Below the pieces are notes generated by a model. It saw nothing but the letters and a program-made list of their open reading frames with translations, made no database searches and had not been told where the DNA came from. 61,439 bases of DNA from Chloroflexota bacterium (GTDB taxonomy: Bacteria > Chloroflexota > UBA6077 > FW602-bin22 > JACPRP01), in assembly GCA_016189905.1 (NCBI GenBank), contig JACPRP010000045.1:1-61439 (forward strand). Reading direction: 5' to 3'. Made by a program: the position numbers and the translations under genes. Positions 54,901 to 61,439 of this stretch are shown in pieces. The stretch's first letter is position 1; each line of letters begins with the position of its first letter.

Positions 54901-55310
54901 CCCTGGTCACGGGCGCCAGGCGCCCTCATTCGCGGCGCGGGACGGACGGTGAGCCCCTCCGAATCGAAGGCGAGGTTCAGCTTCTGGGCAGGATTCTCCG
55001 CGAGGTATCCGCTTTCGCTCGCGGCGATCGAGTACATATCGCGACGGATGGTTTCCCGTATCGCCGCCCATCGCTCGGGCGGGATACCGGCCGGCGGCTG
55101 TGCCGTCGCCTCCGAAGTGGCCAGACCCGGCGACAGGTTAGAGACAGGAGATATGGCTTCTTCGGCCACTGGAGCTGAGCCGAGCCAAGGCCACTCCACA
55201 GTGGGGATGGAAAGGCTGGCGGCCGGCGGCAGCCAGACCGAACTCAACAACAGGGCAAGAACCACGAGCGCATTGAGCGGTGAGCGGAATACCAGCGCCA
55301 TCCTGAACAT
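51966..55310 (-). CDS. secreted FG-GAP repeat protein
   Basis: This 1114-residue protein begins with a signal peptide (MALVFRSPLNALVVLALLLSS). An N-terminal beta-rich part with no clear family name follows. Then come 14 FG-GAP-type repeats (KLTASDAAxxDxFGxSVAIDGDTIVVGAxxxxxQGAAYVFARNxGGADxWG), about 55 residues each. Fourteen units fit two seven-bladed beta-propellers. The C-terminus is YTVYLPAVLR, a tail seen in many secreted Chloroflexota proteins and probably an export or surface signal. The ATG at 55310 lies behind GAGGAGG and begins the signal peptide, so it is preferred to the ATG at 55364. The function is likely binding or adhesion. Confidence 0.88.
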   Translation of the reverse strand: MFRMALVFRSPLNALVVLALLLSSVWLPPAASLSIPTVEWPWLGSAPVAEEAISPVSNLSPGLATSEATAQPPAGIPPERWAAIRETIRRDMYSIAASESGYLAENPAQKLNLAFDSEGLTVRPAPRMRAPGARDQGPSFAEASAEGDRQWTWGLALVGYGYAGDIRPVSAATVSTQDNRVTYSRGDGSGAPLLDEWYVNEQRGLEHGFTVFQPPDTGGRERAGQMVALDLRLRGNLVPALVDNRGSEGHDAAQSIAFLAEGAGTILRYGELHVEDATGKALPSRLTIVSPVESAGQAIRILVDDADAKYPLVVDPLIHSQVKALTPSDPAIPDTFGWSVAVGGDTIVVGARWKGSMMGTSVGAAYVFARNQGGADNWGEVKKLSASDGASNDTFGESVAIDGNSIVVGANGNSSNQGAAYVFARNQGGADNWGEVKKLTASDAATGDYFGFSVAVDGDTIVVGAYRKSNIQGAAYVFARNLGGADFWGEVKKLTASDAAAGDEFGFSVAIDGDAIAVGAESKSGQGAAYVFARNLLGGADVWGQVQKLTASDGAAFDHFGGSVAIDGDTVVVGASGNDVSHNNQGAAYVFARNLGGADSWGEVKKLTASDAAANDSFGGVGIDGDTIVVGATGKSAGQGAVYVFARNLGGADSWGQTQKLTASDGAALDGFGRVAIDGDTIVIGSPLKFSLQGAAYVFVRQGNIWQQSSQPSASDAAPGDDFGISVAIHGDTIVVGAYGQASNQGAAYVFVRNQGGANNWGQVKKLMAADAAANDNFGYSVAIDGDTIVVGAYLKSSGAGAAYVFARNQSGADSWGQVQKLTASDAAANDNFGYSVAIDRVTIVVGAYSKTTMMGPNLGASYVFARNENGPDNWGQVKKLTASDAATGDYFGESVAMDGDTIVVGADGKASNQGAAYVFVRNQGGADFWGQVKKLTASDAATGDYFGDSVAMDGDTIVVGANGKASNQGAAYVFARNRGGADSWDQVTKLTASDAGANDYFGGSVAMAGDTIVVGAYANSSGQGAAYAFDRNQGGADFWGEKQKLTASNAAHFGVSVAIADNIDGDTIVVGADETSGIQGAAYPASSNRGAAFMYVSQTYPVTYTVYLPAVLR
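52015..54345 (-). repeat. FG-GAP repeat array (14 units)
   Basis: Fourteen direct repeats of about 165 bp run through the gene. Neighbouring units are highly similar at the DNA level, for example units 11 and 12 with near-identical GASNQGAAYVFxRN blocks, so the copy number may vary by recombination. Confidence 0.85.
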
Positions 55311-55739
55311 AGAGGCCTCCTCAGCAACCAGAAACTCAGCACAACACACCGGAAGATGTTGCAAGCACGGAACTGTGCATGTTCAGCAGTCGCCCAGCTA
55401 TCCACGTGGGTCCCAGCCAGTGCCGCCTCCGCCGCCACCTCCAATATCATTTTGAGAAAGTCTGCTTAGTGTTTTTGATATAGTGGATACCATAGCTAAC
55501 GCTTAGAGATAATAACGCCTGTTCGAGAAGTTGTCAAGACCGCGCCGGTTGACAACTTTCGAGATAAACGGCTATAATCCTTTCGTACGCGTCTATTGAG
55601 ACGGGCGGTCTTTTGGCAACGCCTGGTACTGGTATATACAAAACGTTGAGAGCCCTGACAAGCGGGAGTTGTGCGCTGTCAGGGTAAACTGTGCAGAACA
55701 TGTTGCCAATGAACCTTTGCTGACGAAAGGGCATTAATC
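55311..55739. other. intergenic region before rpmH
   Basis: This divergent gap holds the rpmH promoter at 55549-55578 and a leader with a perfect 8-bp-stem hairpin (55653-55660 with 55677-55684). A single TATCCAC word occurs, but there is no cluster of DnaA boxes, so no replication origin is called. Confidence 0.5.
55549..55578 (+). promoter_or_regulatory. sigma70 promoter of the rpmH cluster
   Basis: TTGACA (55549-55554) and TATAAT (55573-55578) are both perfect hexamers separated by 18 bp. This is the strongest promoter-like site in the window and directs rpmH and following genes after a leader of about 155 nt. Confidence 0.85.
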
Positions 55740-55880
55740 TTGGTAAAGAGAACTTACCAACCCAAGAGGATTCCACGGAAGCGCGAGCACGGCTTCCGTG
55801 CGCGCATGAGGACACGCCAGGGACGAATGGTCTTGAAAATGCGCCGGCTAAAGGGACGCAAACGGCTGACCGTGGTCTAG
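55740..55880 (+). CDS. rpmH: 50S ribosomal protein L34
   Basis: This short gene encodes a 46-residue basic protein, [18 protein letters not shown] followed by [27 protein letters not shown], which is ribosomal protein L34. L34 is a component of the large ribosomal subunit. The start is a TTG at 55740 with GAAAGG upstream. It lies in the conserved order rpmH-rnpA-yidD-yidC-jag, behind a consensus promoter. It is too short to stand out by length, but the sequence is unmistakable. Confidence 0.97.
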   Translation: MVKRTYQPKRIPRKREHGFRARMRTRQGRMVLKMRRLKGRKRLTVV

Positions 55881-55969
55881 GAGGGCATCAGTTGACGCTC
55901 AGCGTGGAGCGTCGGCTGATCAGGGCAATGAAGGCCCTTTCCCGCCTCTGTCAATTTCGATGAGAGACG

Positions 55970-56434
55970 TTGGCCTTGCAAACACAGTTCCGCCTGAAAA
56001 AGGATGTCGAGTTCAAGCGGTTACGCGGCATAGGCCGATCCTGGGCCAATCCGCTGGTCGTCCTGTACGCTCTACCTGGCGACCAAAATATTACGCGTAT
56101 TGGCATATCGGTTAGCAGCAGAATTGGCAAGGCGGTAAAGCGCAATCGCGTGAAGCGTCTCATTCGAGAGGCTGCCCGTCTTCGACACTCGGAGATAAGT
56201 CCTGGATGGGATCTGCTGTTCATTGCCAGAAAACCCATCGCCGGGGCCAGCTTCGAACAGGTCAACGCGGCGATCGAGCAACTGCTGCGCAGAGCTGGTC
56301 TGCTGGCAGGTAAGCTGGAGCAGCGCAGACCCAGCGTCGACAAGTCTGCAATCGAAAAGGCGGAGGGAAACACAATAGCCCTGCATAACACGGGATCGGA
56401 TAGTGATGAGGATAGCGGCGCTAAGCTTGATTAG
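55970..56434 (+). CDS. rnpA: ribonuclease P protein component
   Basis: This 154-residue protein is the RNase P protein subunit, which helps the catalytic RNA remove 5' leaders from tRNA precursors. The N-terminal [12 protein letters not shown] and the central RNR motif ([18 protein letters not shown]) are characteristic. The C-terminus is extended beyond the usual ~120 residues by a polar tail. The start is a TTG at 55970 or 55976; neither has a strong ribosome site. The gene ends 29 nt inside yidD, so translation is probably coupled. Confidence 0.93.
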   Translation: MALQTQFRLKKDVEFKRLRGIGRSWANPLVVLYALPGDQNITRIGISVSSRIGKAVKRNRVKRLIREAARLRHSEISPGWDLLFIARKPIAGASFEQVNAAIEQLLRRAGLLAGKLEQRRPSVDKSAIEKAEGNTIALHNTGSDSDEDSGAKLD

Positions 56435-56615
56435 ACTATATCAAATGACTCTTTCAAAGATTCTACCCCCTTCGTGTCGCTTCTATCCTTCCTGCTCGCA
56501 GTACGCCCTCGATGCCATCACGAAATATGGCTTCGTGCGTGGTGGGGGATTGGCCGCAAAGCGTATCCTGCGCTGCCATCCGTTTCACCCGGGCGGATAT
56601 GATCCAGTTCAATGA
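56406..56615 (+). CDS. yidD: membrane protein insertion efficiency factor YidD
   Basis: This 69-residue protein has the YidD signature: [31 protein letters not shown], then [16 protein letters not shown]. It is thought to assist YidC-dependent membrane insertion. Its start (ATG at 56406, or GTG at 56403) overlaps the end of rnpA. It sits directly before yidC, the standard order. Confidence 0.95.
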   Translation: MRIAALSLIRLYQMTLSKILPPSCRFYPSCSQYALDAITKYGFVRGGGLAAKRILRCHPFHPGGYDPVQ

Positions 56616-56687
56616 ACGTGGAGTGACCGACGGCAGAAGGCTCTAGCGAGAGGCTTGCCGGCGTTTTTGATAAGGAGGAAAGAAATT

Positions 56688-57569
56688 TTGGGCGGCTTTG
56701 GAGAGTTGTGGGATATCGGCGTAGTCGGGTCGCTGGCTGACGCCCTGATTTTTCTGACCACCCTGCTGAGTGGCAACTACGGTCTGGCCATCATCGTCTT
56801 CACGATCGCCGTTAAGCTTGTTCTACTGCCACTCACCATCAAACAGATCAAATCATCCAAGGCGATGATGGAGATTCAGCCGCAGATTCAGGCTTTGCAA
56901 AAGAAGTACGGCAAGGATCGTGAGAAACTTATGCAGGAGCAGATGCGCCTGTATAAGGAGAACAAAGTCAATCCTGCCGCCGGCTGTCTGCCGCTCCTCG
57001 TGCAGATGCCCGTCTGGTTCGGCCTTTACCAGGCGCTCTTCCGCCTGGCACAAATCGATTTCGCCCCAGCCCAGCAGAGCTTCCTCTGGATCGCCAATCT
57101 GGCTCAGCCAGAGCCAATGCCCTGGCTCCTGGCCATCACCACTGGCGCTTCGCAATGGGTGACACAGCGAATGATGATGCCGCGCTCGACGGATCCGCAG
57201 CAGAAGATGATGAATCAGATGATGCAGTTTATGCCCATCATGTTCATCTTCTTCGCCTTCAGCGTCCCCGCGGGACTGGTATTGTACTGGGTGACGTCGA
57301 ACCTCTTCACCTTTGTCCAACAATACTTCACCACCGGTTGGGGCTCCCTGTCTCTCCCGAAATCGTTTTCGTTGCCGGCGCTGCTGGGTGCCGAGGCAGA
57401 GCCGCCCCGTGCCACCAAATATGTGAAGGCAAAATCGAGCGCGCCCGCCATAGAGCCTCCTTCTTCGAACGGCTCCAAGACTGCCGATACGAACGCGGCC
57501 AGCGAGGAGGAAGCGATCAACCGGGCTAGGGGGCATAGCGAGAAGAGAAAGAAAGGCAGACGGCGTTAG
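56688..57569 (+). CDS. yidC: membrane protein insertase YidC/Oxa1
   Basis: This 293-residue integral membrane protein is a YidC/Oxa1-type insertase. It has about five helices, including GLAIIVFTIAVKLVLLPLTIKQIKSSKAM with conserved basic residues, then PLLVQMPVWFGLYQALF and FFAFSVPAGLVLYWVTSNLF. It inserts proteins into the cytoplasmic membrane. The TTG at 56688 is chosen because AAGGAGG precedes it; an upstream in-frame start at 56655 has no site. The C-terminus is Lys/Arg-rich, useful for ribosome contact. Confidence 0.94.
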   Translation: MGGFGELWDIGVVGSLADALIFLTTLLSGNYGLAIIVFTIAVKLVLLPLTIKQIKSSKAMMEIQPQIQALQKKYGKDREKLMQEQMRLYKENKVNPAAGCLPLLVQMPVWFGLYQALFRLAQIDFAPAQQSFLWIANLAQPEPMPWLLAITTGASQWVTQRMMMPRSTDPQQKMMNQMMQFMPIMFIFFAFSVPAGLVLYWVTSNLFTFVQQYFTTGWGSLSLPKSFSLPALLGAEAEPPRATKYVKAKSSAPAIEPPSSNGSKTADTNAASEEEAINRARGHSEKRKKGRRR

Positions 57570-57653
57570 CTGTTCGCTTATCCCTGATACAGGGCTTGAG
57601 AGCGCCCGAATAGCCCTACCCCACATCTGGTTTGTACGTTAAGGAGGACGTTT

Positions 57654-58388
57654 GTGGAAAGTCTGGAAGTTAGCGCAAAAACGGTTAGCGAGGCGATACA
57701 ACAGGCGCTAGCTACCTTGGGTAAGACCCGCGAGGAGGTCGACATCTCCGTGCTCTCGGAGGGGAGTCGCGGCATACTGGGCATTGGCGGTGAGGAAGCC
57801 CGCATCCTGGTATCGGTACGCGCTCCCACAATTGAAGAAGACGAGCATATCGAAGAAGACGAGCATATCGAAGAGGAGCACGAGGAAGAAACGCAAGCAG
57901 CAAAAGAGGTCGCGCCCGAGGAGATCGAAAGAATAGCCAGGGAGGTCCTCGAGAAACTCCTGGCATCGATGCGCATAAGAGCCCGAGTGAAAGTTCTTAC
58001 CACATCCTCCACCCCTAGCGACGACGGCTCGCACATCACCCTGGACATCGAGGGGGAGGATCTGGGGGTGCTGATCGGACGACGTGGCGATACGCTCAGC
58101 TCGCTGCAGTTTATGGTCAACCTCATCGTCGGCAAGACATTGCACCGGTGGACCAGGATCGTGGTCGACGTTTCTGGCTACCGTCTCAGGCGGCAAGAGA
58201 TTCTCAAAGGGCTTGCGCTGCGGATGGCGGAGCGAGTGCACATGACCCGCCAGCCTGTCGCTTTGGAGGCGATGCCGGCGAACGAGCGCCGGTTGATTCA
58301 CCTTGCTTTGACAGACCATCCGCACGCGACGACCCAGAGCATCGGCGAAGGCGAAGACCGCAAGGTCATCATCGTGCCCAAGAAATAG
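57654..58388 (+). CDS. jag: Jag/KhpB RNA-binding protein
   Basis: This 244-residue protein has the three parts of Jag (SpoIIIJ-associated, KhpB). A Jag-N domain covers residues about 1-50 (LEVSAKTVSEAIQQAL...GSRGILGIGGEEARI). An acidic linker with two EEDEHI-type units follows, then a KH domain with GRRGDTLSSLQ, and a C-terminal R3H domain with RRLIH. It binds RNA and is encoded after yidC, the usual order. The GTG at 57654 follows AAGGAGG. A short tandem repeat overlaps its stop codon. Confidence 0.94.
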   Translation: MESLEVSAKTVSEAIQQALATLGKTREEVDISVLSEGSRGILGIGGEEARILVSVRAPTIEEDEHIEEDEHIEEEHEEETQAAKEVAPEEIERIAREVLEKLLASMRIRARVKVLTTSSTPSDDGSHITLDIEGEDLGVLIGRRGDTLSSLQFMVNLIVGKTLHRWTRIVVDVSGYRLRRQEILKGLALRMAERVHMTRQPVALEAMPANERRLIHLALTDHPHATTQSIGEGEDRKVIIVPKK

Positions 58389-58416
58389 CGATCTGAAATA
58401 GCGATCTGAAATAGCG
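58382..58416 (+). repeat. 13-bp tandem repeat over the jag stop codon
   Basis: GAAATAGCGATCT occurs at 58382 and 58395, with a partial third unit at 58408. The first copy contains the jag stop TAG. It resembles the repeat over the regulator stop codon at 4529 in position only. Confidence 0.85.
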
Positions 58417-58442
58417 CTCCTACGGATTGAGGTCCGGTCTGA

Positions 58443-59381
58443 ATGGCGAAGCGCACCAGCATTCGCCCATCAACGATCCTGAATCGTGCCGCGGCGCCGC
58501 CAGGCTTTCTTGTGATCGGCCATGTGGTCCAGGACGTCGTCTCTCGTCCCGATCCGAATGGCGAGCAGCCGGACCAGGTCTGCTACAGGATCGGCGGCTC
58601 GCTCAGCTATTCTGCCCTTACCGCCCGCAACCTGGGCGAACGCGTCGGTGCTGTAACCAGCGTTGGCCCAGGAATAGACCCGGCTGGCGTCATGCCCGGC
58701 ATTCCTCTGGTCACGGTACCATCCTCAGCCACTACCACCTTTGAGAATATCTACAACGACGGACGCCGCAAGCAATTCGTGCGCGCTGTCGCGAGCCCTC
58801 TACAGCCGCAAAGCGTACCGAAAGAATGGCTTGCCGCCGACATCGTCCATCTTGCCCCAGTCGCGCAGGAGGTCTCTCCAGCGCTCGCCCAGCTTTTCGC
58901 GAGGTCGTTCGTCGGCGTTACCCCTCAGGGATGGATGCGGCGCTGGGACGCGGACGGCAAGGTGGTCAGGACATCCTGGCTGGAGGCTGGGGAGGTCCTG
59001 AAAATGGCAGACGCCGTCGTCCTGAGCGTGGAGGACATTGTTGGCGGCCAGAACACCATCCGTTCATACGCGCGCCGTACCGCCTTGCTGGTGGTCACGC
59101 GGGGTTCGCGGGGAGCCGACCTGCACTGGCGGGGCGAGGTTCACCACTTCCCGGCTTTTCCAGCGAAAGAGGTGGACCCCACCGGCGCGGGCGACGTCTT
59201 TGCGGCGGCGTTCTTCATCAAAGTGCACCGGGGTGGCGACCCCTTGCTGGCGATGCGCTTCGCAACCTGCGCGGCCAGCCTTGCCGTGGAGGATTTCGGG
59301 CTGAGAGGGGTGCCCACGCTGCGGCAGGTGGAGCAGAGGATGGAAGCTGTAGAGGGGGAAGGCCATCAGCTTACTCGATAG
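58443..59381 (+). CDS. PfkB family sugar/nucleoside kinase
   Basis: This 312-residue protein matches the PfkB (ribokinase-like) family of carbohydrate kinases. The N-terminal glycine stretch (IGGSLSYSALTARNLG) and the C-terminal catalytic motif (VDPTGAGDVFAAAFF, with the catalytic Asp in GAGD) are both present. It phosphorylates a sugar or nucleoside with ATP in the cytoplasm; the substrate cannot be told. The ATG at 58443 has a GAGG site. It follows jag but is probably not functionally tied to it. Confidence 0.88.
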   Translation: MAKRTSIRPSTILNRAAAPPGFLVIGHVVQDVVSRPDPNGEQPDQVCYRIGGSLSYSALTARNLGERVGAVTSVGPGIDPAGVMPGIPLVTVPSSATTTFENIYNDGRRKQFVRAVASPLQPQSVPKEWLAADIVHLAPVAQEVSPALAQLFARSFVGVTPQGWMRRWDADGKVVRTSWLEAGEVLKMADAVVLSVEDIVGGQNTIRSYARRTALLVVTRGSRGADLHWRGEVHHFPAFPAKEVDPTGAGDVFAAAFFIKVHRGGDPLLAMRFATCAASLAVEDFGLRGVPTLRQVEQRMEAVEGEGHQLTR

Positions 59382-59563
59382 CTATACACAAGCTATACAC
59401 ATTGGGAAAGCAGGCTAGCCGGCACGGTGGTCGGCCACTACAAAGGAGAGCAGGAGTGACGATGAATGAGCCCTGTGCTGCGGTTAGCGGAATCGAAAAC
59501 GCTGTAACATCGACTCGGGGACGCCAAGTATGACATTGCATCATTTGTGATCGGAGGGAAACA

Positions 59564-60811
59564 ATGAAAGCTGATCTGGATCGTCTTATGGCGGAGCGCG
59601 GCTTCGATGCACTGGTGACGACCGGCCCGAGCGCCAACAATCCGACGATGTATTACCTTGCCAATGGGGTATCCGTTACTGAGGTCACGATGCTGGTCAA
59701 AAAGCGCGGCCAGACGCCCACGCTCATCGTCAGCTCGTACGAGCGCGACGAGGCGGCCAAATCCGGACTGCCCGTGGTCGAGCGCAGCAAATACGATCCG
59801 GTCAGGCTCCTCAACGAAGAGCGCGGCGATCAGCTACGCGCCAACGCCCGCCTGTGGGAGGTCGTTTTCGCGGACCTCGACGTGCGCGGCACCGTGGCCC
59901 TTTATGGGCGAGAAGAGCAGGGGCGCGCACTGGCGCTGGCCAACGAGGTGAACGCCCGCCAAAGCGACGTACGCGTGGTCGGCGAGTTCGCCAATACCGT
60001 GTTCGACGCCGTTTGGACGACCAAGGACGTGGACGAGGTCGCGCGCATTCGCTCCGTCGGCGCAAGGACGGTCGGGGTGGTGGGTAACACCGCCGCGTTC
60101 CTGTCTTCGCACCGGGCAGTGGACGACGTGCTGGTCAAGAAAGATGGCTCGCCCCTCACCATCGGCGATGTGAAGCGCGAGATCCGCCTATGGCTGGCCG
60201 AGGCCGATCTGGAAGACCCCGGGGGTGTGATCTTCGCCATCGGGCGCGACGCCGGCGTGCCCCACTCGCGCGGCGAAGACGATCAGCCCATTGCGCTCGG
60301 CGAGACCATCGTCTACGACATCTCCCCACGCGAGGCCGGCGGCGGCTATTACTTCGATTTCACCCGCACCTGGTGTCTCGGCTTTGCGCCGCCCGAAATC
60401 GAGAAGGCGTACCGGGACGTTCTGGAGACTTTCGAGACTATCCTGGCCGAAGCCAAAGTGAACGACCTGTGCCGGGGCCTGCAGCAGCGCGTCTGTCAGC
60501 TTCTGGAGGCACGCGGCCATCCCACCGTGAGGAGCGATCCCAGGACGAACCGGGGCTACGTCACGAGTCTGGGCCACGGCGTCGGCCTCAACATTCACGA
60601 ACATCCCTTCTTCTCCGACTACGAGGGCAACGTCGACACCCTCGCACCCGGCTGCATCGCCACCATCGAGCCCGGCCTGTACTATCCCGACGACGGAGGC
60701 TTCGGCATCCGCATCGAGGACTGCCTGTGGATGGACCCAGCGATGGGGCGCCTGGAGAACCTGGCGGATTTCTCGAAAGAGCTGGTGCTGCCGGTTAACA
60801 ACGGGGTGTGA
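59564..60811 (+). CDS. M24 family metallopeptidase (Xaa-Pro aminopeptidase-like)
   Basis: This 415-residue protein has a creatinase-like N-terminal domain and a C-terminal pita-bread M24 domain. Metal-ligand positions are visible as Asp in VYDISPREAGGGYYFDFTRTWCLG, His in SLGHGVGLNIHEHPFF, and Glu in ATIEPGLYYPDDGGFGIRIED. It probably cleaves an N-terminal residue before proline, or an analogous amide, using two divalent metals. The ATG at 59564 follows GGAGGGAAAC. It stands alone after the PfkB gene. Confidence 0.88.
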   Translation: MKADLDRLMAERGFDALVTTGPSANNPTMYYLANGVSVTEVTMLVKKRGQTPTLIVSSYERDEAAKSGLPVVERSKYDPVRLLNEERGDQLRANARLWEVVFADLDVRGTVALYGREEQGRALALANEVNARQSDVRVVGEFANTVFDAVWTTKDVDEVARIRSVGARTVGVVGNTAAFLSSHRAVDDVLVKKDGSPLTIGDVKREIRLWLAEADLEDPGGVIFAIGRDAGVPHSRGEDDQPIALGETIVYDISPREAGGGYYFDFTRTWCLGFAPPEIEKAYRDVLETFETILAEAKVNDLCRGLQQRVCQLLEARGHPTVRSDPRTNRGYVTSLGHGVGLNIHEHPFFSDYEGNVDTLAPGCIATIEPGLYYPDDGGFGIRIEDCLWMDPAMGRLENLADFSKELVLPVNNGV

Positions 60812-60812
60812 A

Positions 60813-61230
60813 GTGAACCACGAACCACACGAAATACACGAAAAGATCCTTTTCAAAAAAGATCCTTTTCAAAGAAGAATGCTATGCTATTCAAGGGGCG
60901 GTGTTCGAAGTATATCGTGAAATGGGCTGCGGATCCCTTGAAGCCGTTTACCAAGAATGCCTTTGCAGGGAACTGCAACGCCGTGGCATCCCGTTCGTGT
61001 CTCAGGTTGAATTGTCTCTTTTCTACAAGGGCGAGAAACTGACACAGACGTATAAACCAGACTTCGTTTGCTACGGTAACATCATCGTTGAATTGAAAGC
61101 CGTCAAGGAAACAGGCGCTGAACATCGAGCGCAAGTATTCAATTATTTGAAAGCGACTGGTCTCCGTGTTGGCCTGCTGGTGAATTTCGGTCATTTCCCA
61201 AAAGCGACCATCGAAAGAGTCGTGTTATAG
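60813..61230 (+). pseudogene. GxxExxY family protein, frameshifted
   Basis: The C-terminal part (60901-61230) carries the family motif as GCGSLEAVYQECLCRELQRRGI and ends LRVGLLVNFGHFPKATIERVV. The N-terminal part typical of the family (EIHEKILFKEECYAIQGAVFEVYREMG) appears only when a 16-bp tandem duplication at 60841-60872 is reduced to one copy; the frame from a GTG at 60813 then continues to the end, giving about 133 residues. GxxExxY proteins resemble PD-(D/E)XK nuclease-like folds, but their role is unclear. As it stands the gene is broken, or starts at a GTG at 60901 without its N-terminus. Confidence 0.8.
60841..60872 (+). repeat. 16-bp tandem duplication causing a frameshift
   Basis: AAAAGATCCTTTTCAA occurs twice head to tail at 60841-60856 and 60857-60872. 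The unit is not a multiple of three, so it shifts the frame of the GxxExxY gene. Confidence 0.9.
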
Positions 61231-61354
61231 ACTATTGGGCAACAGCGCCACCAATTTCACGAAATATTAGTGCGATGCAGCTTTCCTCAATTTCAATTTT
61301 CCTCAATTTCAATATAGGGTGATTTCGTGTGTTTCTGTCCTGGTCCTGATGATG
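61231..61354. other. gap before the transposase fragment
   Basis: The sequence is A/T-richer than its surroundings and carries a short repeated CTCAATTTCAAT word at about 61290-61314. It may hold an insertion-sequence end, but no terminal inverted repeat can be assigned because the element runs off the window. Confidence 0.3.
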
Positions 61355-61439
61355 CTAGGCAGCCGCCTTGCGAGCCGCGTACTCATTGGGTGAAAGCCCC
61401 GCCAGTTCGTATCCCTGGTGGGGGCGGTCGTTGTAGTAC
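61355..61439 (-). CDS. transposase C-terminus (partial, IS3/IS481-like)
   Basis: Read on the minus strand from the window edge, the sequence encodes YYNDRPHQGYELAGLSPNEY followed by AARKAAA and a TAG stop (61357-61355). The YNxxRPHxGxxxxSPxEY pattern is the usual end of the DDE integrase-core transposases of IS3 and IS481 families. Only 27 residues are in the window. The rest of the element lies beyond the right edge, so family and completeness cannot be settled. Confidence 0.8.
   Translation of the reverse strand, partial: YYNDRPHQGYELAGLSPNEYAARKAAA

Noticed and set aside
55311-55739. Replication origin next to rpmH
   Set aside because: Only one weak DnaA-box-like word is present, dnaA is absent and there is no AT-rich unwinding stretch with box clusters.
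1-61439. tRNA or rRNA genes
   Set aside because: No T-loop/anticodon arrangement or rRNA core sequence was recognised by eye; a covariance search would be decisive.

Overview
The window looks like chromosomal DNA from an uncultivated Chloroflexota-type bacterium. The inference rests on several traits: Gly/Ala/Thr-Pro-rich lipoprotein linkers, a secreted protein ending in VYLPAVLR, very large secreted repeat proteins, REP-like palindromes ending in CTAC, and frequent GTG/TTG starts behind strong AAGGAGG-type ribosome binding sites. No rRNA, tRNA or CRISPR array was seen. The phylum call is an inference; no marker gene was searched.

Layout. (1) 1-5.8 kb: a UbiD-type decarboxylase, rsgA, and two broken genes. 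One is an ATP-binding HTH regulator frameshifted by an 8-bp tandem duplication. The other is a hypothetical gene split by a 164-bp MITE. (2) 5.9-11.9 kb, minus strand: a hydantoinase-B-like subunit, an MFS transporter, an NMT1/SsuA-type lipoprotein and a two-cupin protein. (3) 12.4-19.1 kb, plus strand: a TRAP permease, MmgE/PrpD, an old-yellow-enzyme oxidoreductase and a TAXI binding lipoprotein, closed by a 13-bp-stem hairpin; then an orphan class I fumarase alpha subunit and two divergent paralogous MFS genes. (4) 23.7-33.6 kb: a ~3300-residue secreted protein in which DUF11 domains alternate with NHL beta-propellers. (5) 33.6-40.3 kb, minus strand: two near-duplicate molybdopterin oxidoreductases behind a second NMT1-type lipoprotein. 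(6) 41.7-43.6 kb: a fluoride-riboswitch-like leader in front of a cation:proton antiporter, with a UspA gene facing it. (7) 43.8-55.3 kb: a DUF2344 protein, a second MITE copy, glycogen synthase, two trehalose-synthase-like glycosyltransferases, a GH38 alpha-mannosidase and a 14-repeat FG-GAP protein. (8) 55.5-58.4 kb: the conserved rpmH-rnpA-yidD-yidC-jag cluster, without dnaA. (9) 58.4-61.4 kb: a PfkB kinase, an M24 peptidase, a GxxExxY gene broken by a 16-bp duplication and the end of a transposase at the window edge.

How it fits together. Regions 1-3 read as an organic/aromatic acid uptake and breakdown island with solute-binding lipoproteins, MFS and TRAP carriers, and decarboxylase, carboxylase-like and dehydratase enzymes. 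Region 7 reads as glycogen, trehalose and glycan metabolism. The most distinctive items are the giant protein, where propellers of exactly 6, 6, 12, 6 and 6 blades sit inside the same loop of five DUF11 domains; the fluoride riboswitch/antiporter unit; the MITE that splits a gene whose frame is restored exactly when the element is removed; and a trehalose-synthase paralogue that has lost the first Glu of its EX7E motif. Short tandem duplications (8, 16, 18 bp) and short repeats over stop codons recur, which suggests replication-slippage damage or assembly artefacts.
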